Assembly: GCF_900100195.1 (NCBI RefSeq)
Contig: NZ_FNES01000001.1
Span: 362,356 to 426,355, forward strand
Length of the DNA stretch: 64,000 nucleotides
Direction: 5' to 3'
From: Billgrantia gudaonensis
Lineage (GTDB): Bacteria > Pseudomonadota > Gammaproteobacteria > Pseudomonadales > Halomonadaceae
Shown here piece by piece: positions 1-7,305 of this stretch. The first letter of the stretch is position 1. Each line of letters starts with the position of its first letter. Both the position numbers and the translations under genes were made by a program. The notes beneath the pieces are model-generated. The model searched no databases. It saw only the letters and a program-made list of their open reading frames with translations, and had not been told where the DNA came from.

Positions 1-541
1 GGCGGCCGGTGAGCGTCCAGGCCCGGGTCAGGTTGATGCCGTACAGCCAGTCGGCCCGCGCCCGGGATTCGGCGGCACGGTAGAGCGGCTGGTAGCGGGC
101 GTTGTCCTCGAGCCGGGCGAGCGAGCGCTGCACCGCCGGGCGGTTGAGGTCGCTGACGAGCAGACGTGACACCGGGCCATTCCAGCCGAGATATTCGATG
201 ACCTCTTGCACCAGCAGCTGGCCCTCGCGGTCCGGGTCGCCGGCGTGGACCACCTCGCGGGCGGCCTTGAGCAGGCGGCGGATCACCGTCAGCTGGCTGC
301 GCGCCTTGGGGCGCGGCACGAGCCGCCAGCGGTCGGGCAGGATCGGCAAGGTGTCGAGCCGCCACTGCTTGAGCGCCGGGTCGTAGCTGTCCGGCGGCGC
401 CTGCTCCAGCAGGTGGCCCAGGCACCAGGTCACGGTGGTGTCGCCGACGCGCAGCGAACCCTCTGCGCGCTGGGACGTGCCGGGCAGCGCGTCGGCGATG
501 GCTCGGGCCAGGCTGGGTTTCTCGGCGATGATCAGGCGCAT
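1..541 (-). CDS. topB: DNA topoisomerase III, 5' part (cut by window edge)
   Basis: Type IA topoisomerase that relaxes and decatenates DNA. Only about the first 180 codons lie in the window; the gene continues past position 1. The N-terminus reads MRLIIAEKPSLARAIADALP, the start of the TOPRIM domain, with the catalytic Glu in AEKP. The second acidic TOPRIM motif follows as DPDREGQ around residues 101-107, then the segment RARADWLYGINLTRAW near residue 165. This combination is typical of TopB rather than TopA. The start at 541 opens directly into the TOPRIM strand and no in-frame upstream start fits better. The active-site tyrosine lies outside the window. The identification is strong from the TOPRIM motifs; the rest of the gene cannot be judged. 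Confidence 0.93.
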   Translation of the reverse strand, partial: MRLIIAEKPSLARAIADALPGTSQRAEGSLRVGDTTVTWCLGHLLEQAPPDSYDPALKQWRLDTLPILPDRWRLVPRPKARSQLTVIRRLLKAAREVVHAGDPDREGQLLVQEVIEYLGWNGPVSRLLVSDLNRPAVQRSLARLEDNARYQPLYRAAESRARADWLYGINLTRAWTLTGR

Positions 542-619
542 GGCGAAGTCTTCGACGGTGACATGGACATTCTTCCAGTATTCGCGATTTGCTGCCAGGT
601 GTAAGCTGCTCGTGTGATG

Positions 620-632
620 TACAACTCTTGTA
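620..632. promoter_or_regulatory. Small inverted repeat TACAA-CTC-TTGTA upstream of the UbiB-family gene
   Basis: A perfect 5-bp inverted repeat with a 3-bp spacer lies 22 bases before the start codon at 654 in an otherwise featureless leader. It could be an operator for a TetR-type or similar dimeric regulator. I do not recognise the regulator, and arms this short occur by chance. Confidence 0.25.
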
Positions 633-653
633 TCAATCATACTGGAGATCGCG

Positions 654-1910
654 ATGCGTGAGCGTGGCAGGGCCCGGCGGTTGATCGGTCTCGGGGCTCG
701 AACCGGTGGCGCCTTGGTGCGCACGCGACTGGGCGGTGAGGCCGACTGGCGCGCATTGGGCGAGGCGCTGTTCGAGGGGCTCTCCGAACTCAAGGGGCCG
801 GCCATGAAGCTCGCCCAGATCATGGCGCAGTGGGATGACCTGCTGCCGGCGGATTTGGCTGACGAGTTGTCGCGCCTTCAACGACAGGCCGAGCCGATGC
901 CCTGGCCTGACATCCGCCGTACTCTGGTCGAAGCCCATGGCGATCTCGACTCTCACTTTCACGAGATCGAGGAGCGTCCCTTTGCCAGCGCTTCCATGGG
1001 GCAGGTGCACCGCGCGGTGACCCGTGACGGCGAGACGCTGGTGCTCAAGGTGCAGTACCCGGGACTGGCCGAGGTGCTCGAGAGCGATCTGTCCCAGTTG
1101 CGTCGGCTGATGCGCCTGGGACGCTGGCTCAAGGTGCCCCAGGCGCGTATCGATGCGCTTTTCGAGGAGCTGGCGACGAGCCTGCGTGGCGAGCTCGACT
1201 ACCGTGCCGAAGCGCGTGCCCTGGCCCGTTATCGTCAGCGCTACGTCCACCTCGAGAACCTGGTGATTCCCGAACCGCTGCCCGAGTACTGCACGCAGCG
1301 GGTACTCGCCATGCGTTACGTGGCGGGGACGCCATTGCGTGAACTGGAAACGGCCGACGATGCCTTGCGTCAGCGCCTGGCCGCGACGCTCGCCGACTGG
1401 CTCACCGAAGAGCTCTTCACTCACGGCGAATTGCATGCCGACCCGCATGCCGGCAATTTCGCCGCCGACGATCGGGGCCGCCTGGTGATATACGATCTGG
1501 GGGCGGTGATTCCCGTTCCCGAGGCCCGCCTGGTGGCCATGATGCGCCTGCTCGAGGCGACGCTCGATGGCGATCCCATGGCCATGGACAGCGCCTTGCT
1601 CGACCTGGGTGGCCGGCAGGGGCAGGGAGCGCCGCTGGCGCTCTATCGTGAGGCTGCCGAGGCCGTGGCCCCGCTGTTCGCCCCGGGAGAACGGGATTTC
1701 GGCGACGTACGGGTGCATCGCCGCCTGCGAGATCTGAGCCCCAAGGTCTGGGCAGCCATGGACCGTCTCCAGCCGCCTGCCGATACCCTGCTGCTGTCGC
1801 GGACGCTGAACGGTCACTACTGGAACCTGGTGCGACTCGGTGGGCGTCTCGACATGCAGGCACGCAGTCGCCCACTGCTCGACTGGGCGCGCCGCCGGCC
1901 AATGGGTTGA
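654..1910 (+). CDS. ABC1/UbiB-family atypical kinase (AarF-like)
   Basis: A 418-residue member of the ABC1/AarF/UbiB/COQ8 family of protein-kinase-like ATPases, which support ubiquinone synthesis or lipid homeostasis. Visible landmarks: the KxGQ-type motif as KLAQ (residues 52-55), the A-rich loop replacement in FASASMGQVH (110-119), the ATP-binding lysine in LKVQYPG (about 132), the catalytic loop HADPHAGN (261-268) and the metal-binding YDLG (280-283). The invariant Gly of KxGQ is Ala here. There is no C-terminal membrane anchor like that of canonical UbiB, so this is more likely an AarF-like paralogue than the enzyme of a ubi operon; no ubiE or ubiJ is adjacent. A TGGAGA ribosome site precedes the ATG. 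The SEC-C gene follows after 60 bases on the same strand and may be co-transcribed. Confidence 0.88.
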   Translation: MRERGRARRLIGLGARTGGALVRTRLGGEADWRALGEALFEGLSELKGPAMKLAQIMAQWDDLLPADLADELSRLQRQAEPMPWPDIRRTLVEAHGDLDSHFHEIEERPFASASMGQVHRAVTRDGETLVLKVQYPGLAEVLESDLSQLRRLMRLGRWLKVPQARIDALFEELATSLRGELDYRAEARALARYRQRYVHLENLVIPEPLPEYCTQRVLAMRYVAGTPLRELETADDALRQRLAATLADWLTEELFTHGELHADPHAGNFAADDRGRLVIYDLGAVIPVPEARLVAMMRLLEATLDGDPMAMDSALLDLGGRQGQGAPLALYREAAEAVAPLFAPGERDFGDVRVHRRLRDLSPKVWAAMDRLQPPADTLLLSRTLNGHYWNLVRLGGRLDMQARSRPLLDWARRRPMG

Positions 1911-1970
1911 GTCTGCCCAGCATCGCGCGGGGCTGTTAGACTGTGCCGTTTTTGGATGGCGGAGAGTGCG

Positions 1971-3785
1971 ATGCTGGCGGTATGGGTGGAACAGCTGCTG
2001 GGCTTTGCCACGGGCGCTCTGGCGGCGATTCGTGAGGACGAGCACTATCCGACGCTGATGGCCTGGGCACGCCGGCAGGGGGCCGACCAGTTGGGCGGCG
2101 ATCTGCCACTGGCTCAGGCGCTGGCACCGGAGCTGTGGTCACAGACCCCCCTCGAGCGCCTCGGTTATGCCTGTGAACCGCTGGCCCGCCCGGAAGCCAA
2201 TGAGCCCTGCTGGTGCGATTCCGGGCGTAAGACCCGGCACTGCTGTGGCGCCGTGGACCTGCCCGGTGAGGTGCCTGAGCATCTGATGTGGATGCTCTCG
2301 CTACGCGACTGGACCGGCCCCACGCTCAAGGCGGCGCTGGCCAGCGGTCGCGCGCCGGCCCAGGCGCTGCTCGAAGCCGGGCTGATCGCCGCCGAGACCG
2401 GTCAGCGTGGCCGCGCCCAGCAGATCCTCGAAGCGCTGTTCCAGCGCCCCGACTGGTCACGTCTTCCCGAACAGGCCGAGCCGGCCTTCGAGCTGCTGAT
2501 CGATCTCTATCAAGAGCGCGGTTTCACCCGCAAGCGCACGGCATTGCTCGACGAGGTGCTCGAGCGCGGACCGCTGTTCCTGCGCGGCGTGGCATTGGAG
2601 CGGCTGTGCCTGATGCATCTCGACGATGACGATCTGGACAGCGCCCGTGCTGCCTTCGTGCGTGCGCAGCAGGCGCTGCCCGATTCGCCGACGTTGGCCT
2701 ACATCGAGGCCATGCTGCTGCTTCACGAAGGGCACGAGAAAGAGGCTGGCGAACGCGCGCGCTTCTGGTTTCGTCGCCTGGCACGTCAGGGCGAGCTCGA
2801 TCCGGATCAAATGCAGTTCCTCTCTGACCTGGCCGACAATCCCGGTGCGACCCTTGCCGACCAACTGCTCAATGCCGAGGAGGACATTGCCGAGCCACTG
2901 GCGGCGTTGCAGACACTGCTCGCCGAACTGCCGCCGGCACCGGCGCTCGATGTGCGCGTCAATGCCGAGGGAGAACTCGAATACCACACCAGTGCTCGAG
3001 AGGACACGCTGTTCGCTGCCTGGCAGGCGCATTTCATGGCGGCCGTGGACGAGGAAAGCGCGATGGGCTTCGAAGCCGATCCATGGCCCCAGGCCGGTGA
3101 CTGGCTACGCGAGCTGTGCGCCCACCCGGAATGGCTCGATGCGCCGTGCGTCGTGCAGTCCCTGGCGCTGGCGCTGACCCGTCGTTTCGGTAGCCTGCCA
3201 TGGATGTCGCCGAGCCTGTTCGAACCGCTGGCCGACCGCCTGGAACGTTGGCTGGCCCGAGTCCGCGATGCCGGTGATGGCCCCTTCCTGTGGGAGCGCG
3301 CGGACAACGCCGTGTTGCTGCGGACCGGTCTGGCGCTGGTGGTGGGGATGGAGCGCGGCGCTCGTGAGCGTTCTCGCCAGCTGGCCGAGCAACTATTGGT
3401 ACTGGATGACCAGGATAGTCTGGGGTTGCAGGAACTGGTACTCGACCAACTCCTGCGCGAAGGGCGTGACCGGGAAGCACTGGCCATGACCGAGCGCTAT
3501 CGCGATTCGACCCCGGTTCTCGGCCTGCTCATGGGGCGCGTATTGGCGCTGTTTCGTCTCGGGCGCCGCGACGAGGCGGCCGAGGCGCTCACCGAAGTGG
3601 AACGTCACAATGCGCATGCCCTGGGCATGCTGTGTGCCGACAATCCCCGCCCGGTGGCGGCCGGACCGGATGGTGCCGCCGAGCCTGGCAGTCGCGCCGA
3701 GGCCTGGCAGTATCGCACCCTGATGCGCGATCAGTGGCGTACCACGCCGGAGGCGCTGGCCTGGCTGCGCGATCAGCTCGACTGA
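1971..3785 (+). CDS. SEC-C motif protein with helical-repeat body
   Basis: A 604-residue protein of unknown function. A SEC-C zinc motif (PCWCDSGRKTRHCCG, residues 79-93) lies near the N-terminus. The remainder is acidic and helix-rich with TPR-like segments, for example around residues 205-260 and in the last 130 residues. SEC-C motifs are small metal-binding modules known from SecA and from many otherwise uncharacterised proteins. The start at 1971 is chosen because GGAGAG lies 5 bases before it; an ATG at 1956 has no ribosome site. The gene is probably co-oriented with the UbiB-family gene and ends 8 bases before convergent ampG. No enzymatic motif was seen, so the function is open. Confidence 0.75.
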   Translation: MLAVWVEQLLGFATGALAAIREDEHYPTLMAWARRQGADQLGGDLPLAQALAPELWSQTPLERLGYACEPLARPEANEPCWCDSGRKTRHCCGAVDLPGEVPEHLMWMLSLRDWTGPTLKAALASGRAPAQALLEAGLIAAETGQRGRAQQILEALFQRPDWSRLPEQAEPAFELLIDLYQERGFTRKRTALLDEVLERGPLFLRGVALERLCLMHLDDDDLDSARAAFVRAQQALPDSPTLAYIEAMLLLHEGHEKEAGERARFWFRRLARQGELDPDQMQFLSDLADNPGATLADQLLNAEEDIAEPLAALQTLLAELPPAPALDVRVNAEGELEYHTSAREDTLFAAWQAHFMAAVDEESAMGFEADPWPQAGDWLRELCAHPEWLDAPCVVQSLALALTRRFGSLPWMSPSLFEPLADRLERWLARVRDAGDGPFLWERADNAVLLRTGLALVVGMERGARERSRQLAEQLLVLDDQDSLGLQELVLDQLLREGRDREALAMTERYRDSTPVLGLLMGRVLALFRLGRRDEAAEALTEVERHNAHALGMLCADNPRPVAAGPDGAAEPGSRAEAWQYRTLMRDQWRTTPEALAWLRDQLD

Positions 3786-3793
3786 TGCACGGC

Positions 3794-5161
3794 TCAGGCC
3801 GTACGCGGGGTGGGGGGCGGTACCAGCGCGGGGTCACGGCTGACCCAGATCGCCAGCAAGACGGCGGGAATGCCCAGGGCGGAAGCGATCAGAAAGAACG
3901 GCGCATAACCTTCCGCCGCCACCACCAGGCCGCCGAACCCGCTCAGGAACTTGCCCGGCAGCGTCATCAGCGAGGAGAAGAGGGCGTATTGAGTGGCCGT
4001 GTAGGCCCGTGAGGTGAGAGTCGACAGGAAAGCGATGAACACCGCGCTGGCCAGGCCGTTGGCCAGATTGTCCCCGACGATCGTCGCCACCAGGAAGGGG
4101 AGACTCTCGCCGGCCAGCGCCAGGGCAGTGAACAGCAGGTTGGTGAGCGTGGCCGCGACGGCGCCCAGAATCAGGATCGGCCCGATACCGTAGCGTGCCA
4201 CCAGCAGACCGCCGAGGATGCCGCCGCCGATGCTCATGGCGATGCCGAACACGTTGGTGACGTTGGCGATGGTGGCCAGTGAAAAGCCCAGGTCGATGTA
4301 GAGCGGATTGGCCATGGAAGCCATGGCCAGGTCGCTGATGCGGAATACCGCGATGAACAGCAGCAGCCACAGCGCCTTCTGGCGATGACGGGTGAAGAAG
4401 TCGGTGAAGGGACAGACGACGGCACCGATCAGCCAGGCGCCCAGGCGGCGCAGTGCCTTGGGCTTGCCGCGAGTGGCGCGTATGAAGGCCCGCACCCGGG
4501 GTTCGTGAATCAACTGGGTGGTCAGCGACAGCCGAGGGGGTTCGGGGCGTACCAGTGCCGTGATCATGCCCACCCCGACCAGCGCTGCCATGGTCAGGTA
4601 GGCCGCTTCCCAGGACAGCCACGAGGCGACGTAGAGCGCGCCGGCGCCGGCGGCCAGCAGTCCGCCGCGGTAGCCGATGATGTAGGTCGAGGCCATGGCA
4701 GCCTGGATGTCGTCCGGGGCCGATTCGATGCGAAAGGCGTCGATGGCGATGTCCTGGGTCGCCGAGCCGAAGGCCACCAGCAGGGCGCATACGGCGACCA
4801 GCGGCAGGTTGCCGGCGGGCTCGATGCTTGCCAGACCCACCAGGCCGGCGGCGATCATGACCTGGGCCAGCAACATCCAGCCGCGTCGTTGGCCGAGGGC
4901 GCGAGTGAGCAGTGGCAGTGCCAGGCGGTCCACCACGGGTGCCCAGAAGAACTTGATCGAGTAGAGAATGCCGATCCAAGAGAAGAAACCGATGGCGGCC
5001 ACCTCTACGCCATCGCTGCGCAGCCAGGCGGAAAGGGTCGAGAACACCAGCAGGAAGGGCAGGCCGGCCGAAAACCCGAGGAACAGCATGGTAATGACGG
5101 GGGCACGCAGGTAGATGGCCAGGGCGGCTCGCCAGCTGCGCTGGGCGACGGGAGAGGTCAT
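3794..5161 (-). CDS. ampG: AmpG-type muropeptide/major facilitator transporter
   Basis: A 455-residue major facilitator protein with 12-14 predicted membrane helices. AmpG imports anhydro-muropeptides from the periplasm for cell-wall recycling. Recognisable AmpG segments are LGFSAGLPFLLVFSTLSAWL at the N-terminus, WAPVVDRLALP, GSATQDIAIDAFRIE near residue 135, and YTATQYALFSSLMTLPGKFL in the C-terminal half. The start at 5161 places the first helix about 20 residues in; an upstream ATG at 5257 would add 32 atypical residues and run into the rfaH promoter region. Divergent from rfaH and convergent with the SEC-C gene. No ampD or ampC is adjacent. Confidence 0.87.
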   Translation of the reverse strand: MTSPVAQRSWRAALAIYLRAPVITMLFLGFSAGLPFLLVFSTLSAWLRSDGVEVAAIGFFSWIGILYSIKFFWAPVVDRLALPLLTRALGQRRGWMLLAQVMIAAGLVGLASIEPAGNLPLVAVCALLVAFGSATQDIAIDAFRIESAPDDIQAAMASTYIIGYRGGLLAAGAGALYVASWLSWEAAYLTMAALVGVGMITALVRPEPPRLSLTTQLIHEPRVRAFIRATRGKPKALRRLGAWLIGAVVCPFTDFFTRHRQKALWLLLFIAVFRISDLAMASMANPLYIDLGFSLATIANVTNVFGIAMSIGGGILGGLLVARYGIGPILILGAVAATLTNLLFTALALAGESLPFLVATIVGDNLANGLASAVFIAFLSTLTSRAYTATQYALFSSLMTLPGKFLSGFGGLVVAAEGYAPFFLIASALGIPAVLLAIWVSRDPALVPPPTPRTA

Positions 5162-5211
5162 GTCGGGGCAAGGCTCCCGGCAGCTGGGTGGCGACAGCAG
5201 CCACGCGCTGC

Positions 5212-5227
5212 CTATCATCGATGGTAG
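5212..5227. promoter_or_regulatory. Palindrome CTATCATCGATGGTAG between ampG and rfaH
   Basis: A 16-bp near-perfect palindrome (one mismatched pair) in the 167-bp divergent ampG-rfaH interval. Position suggests an operator or promoter element, but I do not recognise a regulator. A similar shorter sequence, CTATCGATGGTAG, occurs near 45990 before the metal transporter operon. Confidence 0.25.
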
Positions 5228-5328
5228 ACTGTCGCCGCGCTTGGAACCGTCATCCACCGCGCGCGGCAGTGAACTGCAGCGATGGATTGTTGCAGAGCAG
5301 CGGCAGTGATACCAGCCGAAGGAGTTCT

Positions 5329-5859
5329 ATGAACGATCTCGAAACATCCCATGACGCGGCCGTACCCCGCTGGTATGCGATCCAGTGCAAGGGTGGGGAG
5401 TCCTTCCGGGCCAGCGAGCATCTGGACAATCAGGGCTTCGAGATCTTTCATCCGGTGCTCGAAGTGCAGAAGAAGCGCCGCGGCAAGCTCGAGTGGGTGT
5501 GCGAACCGCTGTTTCCTTACTATCTCTTCATCCGTCTCGACCGGTTGGCCAGCAATTGGCGGCCGATTCGTTCCACCCGTGGCGTGCTCAAGATCGTCAG
5601 CTTCGGCGACCAGCCCCTGCCGGTGGACGATGCGCTGATCGAGACGCTGCGTCGTCATGCCAGCGTGGCTCGCGACGCCTCGGCCAACGTCTACTTCCGC
5701 GCCGGCGAAAAGGTCGAGATCACCGAGGGGCCGTTCAAGGATCTGAGCGCCGTTTTCGACACCCATCGAGGCGACGCGCGCGCCATCGTTCTGCTCGACC
5801 TGCTGCAGCGTCAGCAGCGCCTGGAAATGCCGATATCCCATTTATGCCGTCGGGAGTGA
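5329..5859 (+). CDS. rfaH: Transcription antiterminator RfaH (NusG paralogue)
   Basis: A 176-residue NusG-like factor that binds RNA polymerase at ops sites and promotes transcription of long envelope, LPS and capsule operons. The NGN domain covers about residues 12-110 (WYAIQCKGGE, EPLFPYYLFIRLD, TRGVLKIVSFGDQPLPV). A KOW-type C-terminal domain follows (GEKVEITEGPFKDLSAVFDT). The EPLFPYYLF and RGV...VSFG signatures and the length of about 170 residues favour RfaH over NusG. The chosen ATG has GAAGGAG 7 bases before it; upstream in-frame ATGs lie in the promoter region. No ops-bearing operon was recognised in the window, so its targets are elsewhere. Confidence 0.9.
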   Translation: MNDLETSHDAAVPRWYAIQCKGGESFRASEHLDNQGFEIFHPVLEVQKKRRGKLEWVCEPLFPYYLFIRLDRLASNWRPIRSTRGVLKIVSFGDQPLPVDDALIETLRRHASVARDASANVYFRAGEKVEITEGPFKDLSAVFDTHRGDARAIVLLDLLQRQQRLEMPISHLCRRE

Positions 5860-5904
5860 AGTCGACTCGCTTCCCTCGTCCACCTGTGACCGGAGGTTTC
5901 CCTC

Positions 5905-6411
5905 ATGATGATCGCCCCGCAGCGAGTCGTCAGCCTGCATTACGTGCTCAGCGACGACTGCGGTCAGGTTCTCGACGACTCGAAACGTCGCCAGCAGCCC
6001 CTCGAATATCTGCACGGCCACGACAACATCCTCGCCGGGCTGGAGCATGCCCTGAGCGGACACGAGGCGGGGGATGCGATCGAAGTGATCCTTCCCCCTG
6101 CCGAGGCGTATGGAGAGCGTGACGAGGCGTTGGTGCGCGAGGTGGGGCGCGATGCCTTTCCCGTCGAGGTGTTGTCTCCCGGCATGCGCTTCCAGTCGCC
6201 GGGGGACGACGGTCCCGAGATCGTCACCGTACTCGACGTCAGCGACGACCGAGTCCGCATCGACACCAACCACCCGCTGGCCGGTCAGTCACTGCACTAT
6301 CGCCTCGAAGTGCTCGAGGTGCGCGAGGCCGGCCGCGCCGAACTTGCCAAGGGCCACCCCCTTCCCCCCGATGTCGAGCCTTCCCAGGTCGAAGATCGCA
6401 AGGCGCCCTGA
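5905..6411 (+). CDS. FKBP-type peptidyl-prolyl isomerase, SlyD-like
   Basis: A 168-residue SlyD/FKBP-family prolyl isomerase and chaperone. It shows the split FKBP domain (VVSLHYVLSDDCGQVLDDS, then YLHGHDNILAGLEHALSGHEAGD, residues 8-60) and an inserted IF chaperone domain (residues 70-120: AYGERDEALVREVGRDAFP, MRFQS). It ends with NHPLAGQSLHYRLEVLEVREA. It lacks the His/Cys-rich metal-binding tail of E. coli SlyD, so a role in nickel handling is doubtful. GGAGG lies 8 bases before the ATG at 5905. It sits 45 bases after rfaH and may share its transcript. Confidence 0.85.
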   Translation: MMIAPQRVVSLHYVLSDDCGQVLDDSKRRQQPLEYLHGHDNILAGLEHALSGHEAGDAIEVILPPAEAYGERDEALVREVGRDAFPVEVLSPGMRFQSPGDDGPEIVTVLDVSDDRVRIDTNHPLAGQSLHYRLEVLEVREAGRAELAKGHPLPPDVEPSQVEDRKAP

Positions 6412-6431
6412 TCGTGTGAGTGCCTTTAAAA

Positions 6432-6445
6432 CTGATCTGCATCAA
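6432..6445 (+). promoter_or_regulatory. FNR/Anr-like box, upstream copy
   Basis: CTGATCTGCATCAA matches the FNR/Anr consensus TTGAT-N4-ATCAA at 9 of 10 defined bases. Its centre is exactly 50 bp upstream of the second box, at about -91.5 relative to the start site inferred for the 38-codon gene. That is a usual class I FNR spacing. Confidence 0.55.
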
Positions 6446-6481
6446 GTTTGTGGCCGGCCGCCAATATGCGGTCCCACTGAA

Positions 6482-6495
6482 TTGATTCAGGTCAG
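6482..6495 (+). promoter_or_regulatory. FNR/Anr-like box, promoter-proximal copy
   Basis: TTGATTCAGGTCAG matches the FNR/Anr consensus at 8 of 10 defined bases. Downstream, TACAGT (6518-6523) can serve as a -10 element. With a start site near 6530 the box centre falls at -41.5, the class II activator position. The geometry is more persuasive than either box alone. Confidence 0.55.
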
Positions 6496-6558
6496 TTTTC
6501 TCCTGCCGGTGTCGAGCTACAGTTCCCTCAACACATCACGAGACGGGGGAGACGCACC

Positions 6559-6675
6559 ATGTACTGGGATGACGCCGTAATCTTTGGTCTGGTCACCGTC
6601 GGGATGATGATCGCATTCATGGCTGGCTGGATCGGCTTCGTGGTCCGTGATCACCAGCGCAAGAAGCGCCACTGA
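6559..6675 (+). CDS. ccoM: 38-residue single-helix membrane peptide, CcoM-like cbb3 oxidase subunit
   Basis: A small gene of 38 codons, MYWDDAVIFGLVTVGMMIAF to ...HQRKKRH. One hydrophobic helix spans residues 7-29, followed by a basic tail that should sit in the cytoplasm. Length, the acidic N-terminus, the VTVGxMxAFxAG helix and the charged tail resemble CcoM, the single-helix subunit described in Pseudomonas stutzeri cbb3-type cytochrome c oxidase. A GGGGGAGA ribosome site lies 6 bases upstream. Two FNR/Anr-like boxes precede it and a strong terminator follows, so it is a self-contained, oxygen-regulated unit. The structural cco genes are not in the window. The assignment rests on resemblance from memory; another small membrane peptide remains possible. 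Confidence 0.6.
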   Translation: MYWDDAVIFGLVTVGMMIAFMAGWIGFVVRDHQRKKRH

Positions 6676-6726
6676 GTCCAGCAGCACACCAAGTCGTCAG
6701 GGGAGGGGGGATCTTCCCCCCAGTGT

Positions 6727-6756
6727 AGCCGACCCATCTGGGTCGGCTTTTTTTTC
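6727..6756 (+). terminator. Rho-independent terminator after the CcoM-like gene
   Basis: AGCCGACCC-ATCT-GGGTCGGCT forms a perfect 9-bp stem with a 4-base loop, followed by a run of eight T residues. It ends the 38-codon gene and isolates it from the next operon. Confidence 0.92.
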
Positions 6757-6816
6757 TTGCTGGTATAGACTCGTCGAAAACGTCATAACGATCCACGACG
6801 CAAGGAACGTTCACTC

Positions 6817-7305
6817 ATGCTGGCATGGCAGATATTCCGTCGCATAGCCCAGATGGGGCTTGGCGTCGTCGGGACGATGCTGATGGCAACCGTCGTGGCG
6901 GCCGGTACCGATGAGTTGGTGTTGCGCGATGAGGGTCAGGAGACCCGCCTCTCCATCGCCGCACTGCGCGACCAGGCCGATGAACGCTTCACCCTTTACG
7001 ACCCCTTCGAAGCCGCAGACGTCGCGATGCGCGGCCTGGTATTTCGCGACTTTCTCGTCGAGCACTTCGGCGAGGTACCCGAGGCGCTCGCCTTCGAGGC
7101 CTGGGATGAATATCGAGTGACCCTCGAGGGGTGGGACGATCCCGATTGGATACTGGTCACCCATCAGAACGGTGAGCCCTTGACGCTGCGCGACCGTGGC
7201 CCGCTTCGTCTGGTGGAGCGGGACTATGGCGATCGCGATCCCGAGAACCTGCGTGGCTTCAACGATTGGATCTGGATGATCCGCAGCATCGAGGCGGTTC
7301 CGTGA
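6817..7305 (+). CDS. Periplasmic pterin/molybdopterin-binding-fold protein (PruR-like) partnered with a diguanylate cyclase
   Basis: A 162-residue exported protein. Residues 1-29 form a signal peptide ending in VVAAG. The rest resembles a stand-alone, shortened oxidoreductase molybdopterin-binding domain: LVLRDEGQETRLSIAALR, GLVFRDFLVEHFG, AWDEYRVTLEGWDD and a C-terminal FNDWIWMIRSIE. It lacks the usual cysteine for molybdenum. Its stop codon overlaps the GTG start of a membrane GGDEF protein with a periplasmic domain. PruR of Agrobacterium tumefaciens is a periplasmic pterin-binding protein of this fold that controls the cyclase DcpA encoded beside it. By analogy this protein probably senses a pterin or similar ligand and controls the cyclase. 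Ligand and binding are inference. Confidence 0.68.
   Translation: MLAWQIFRRIAQMGLGVVGTMLMATVVAAGTDELVLRDEGQETRLSIAALRDQADERFTLYDPFEAADVAMRGLVFRDFLVEHFGEVPEALAFEAWDEYRVTLEGWDDPDWILVTHQNGEPLTLRDRGPLRLVERDYGDRDPENLRGFNDWIWMIRSIEAVP

Noticed and set aside
633..2045. A 470-codon minus-strand open frame opposite the UbiB-family gene
   Set aside because: Antisense of a gene with intact kinase motifs; no ribosome site and composition typical of shadow frames.
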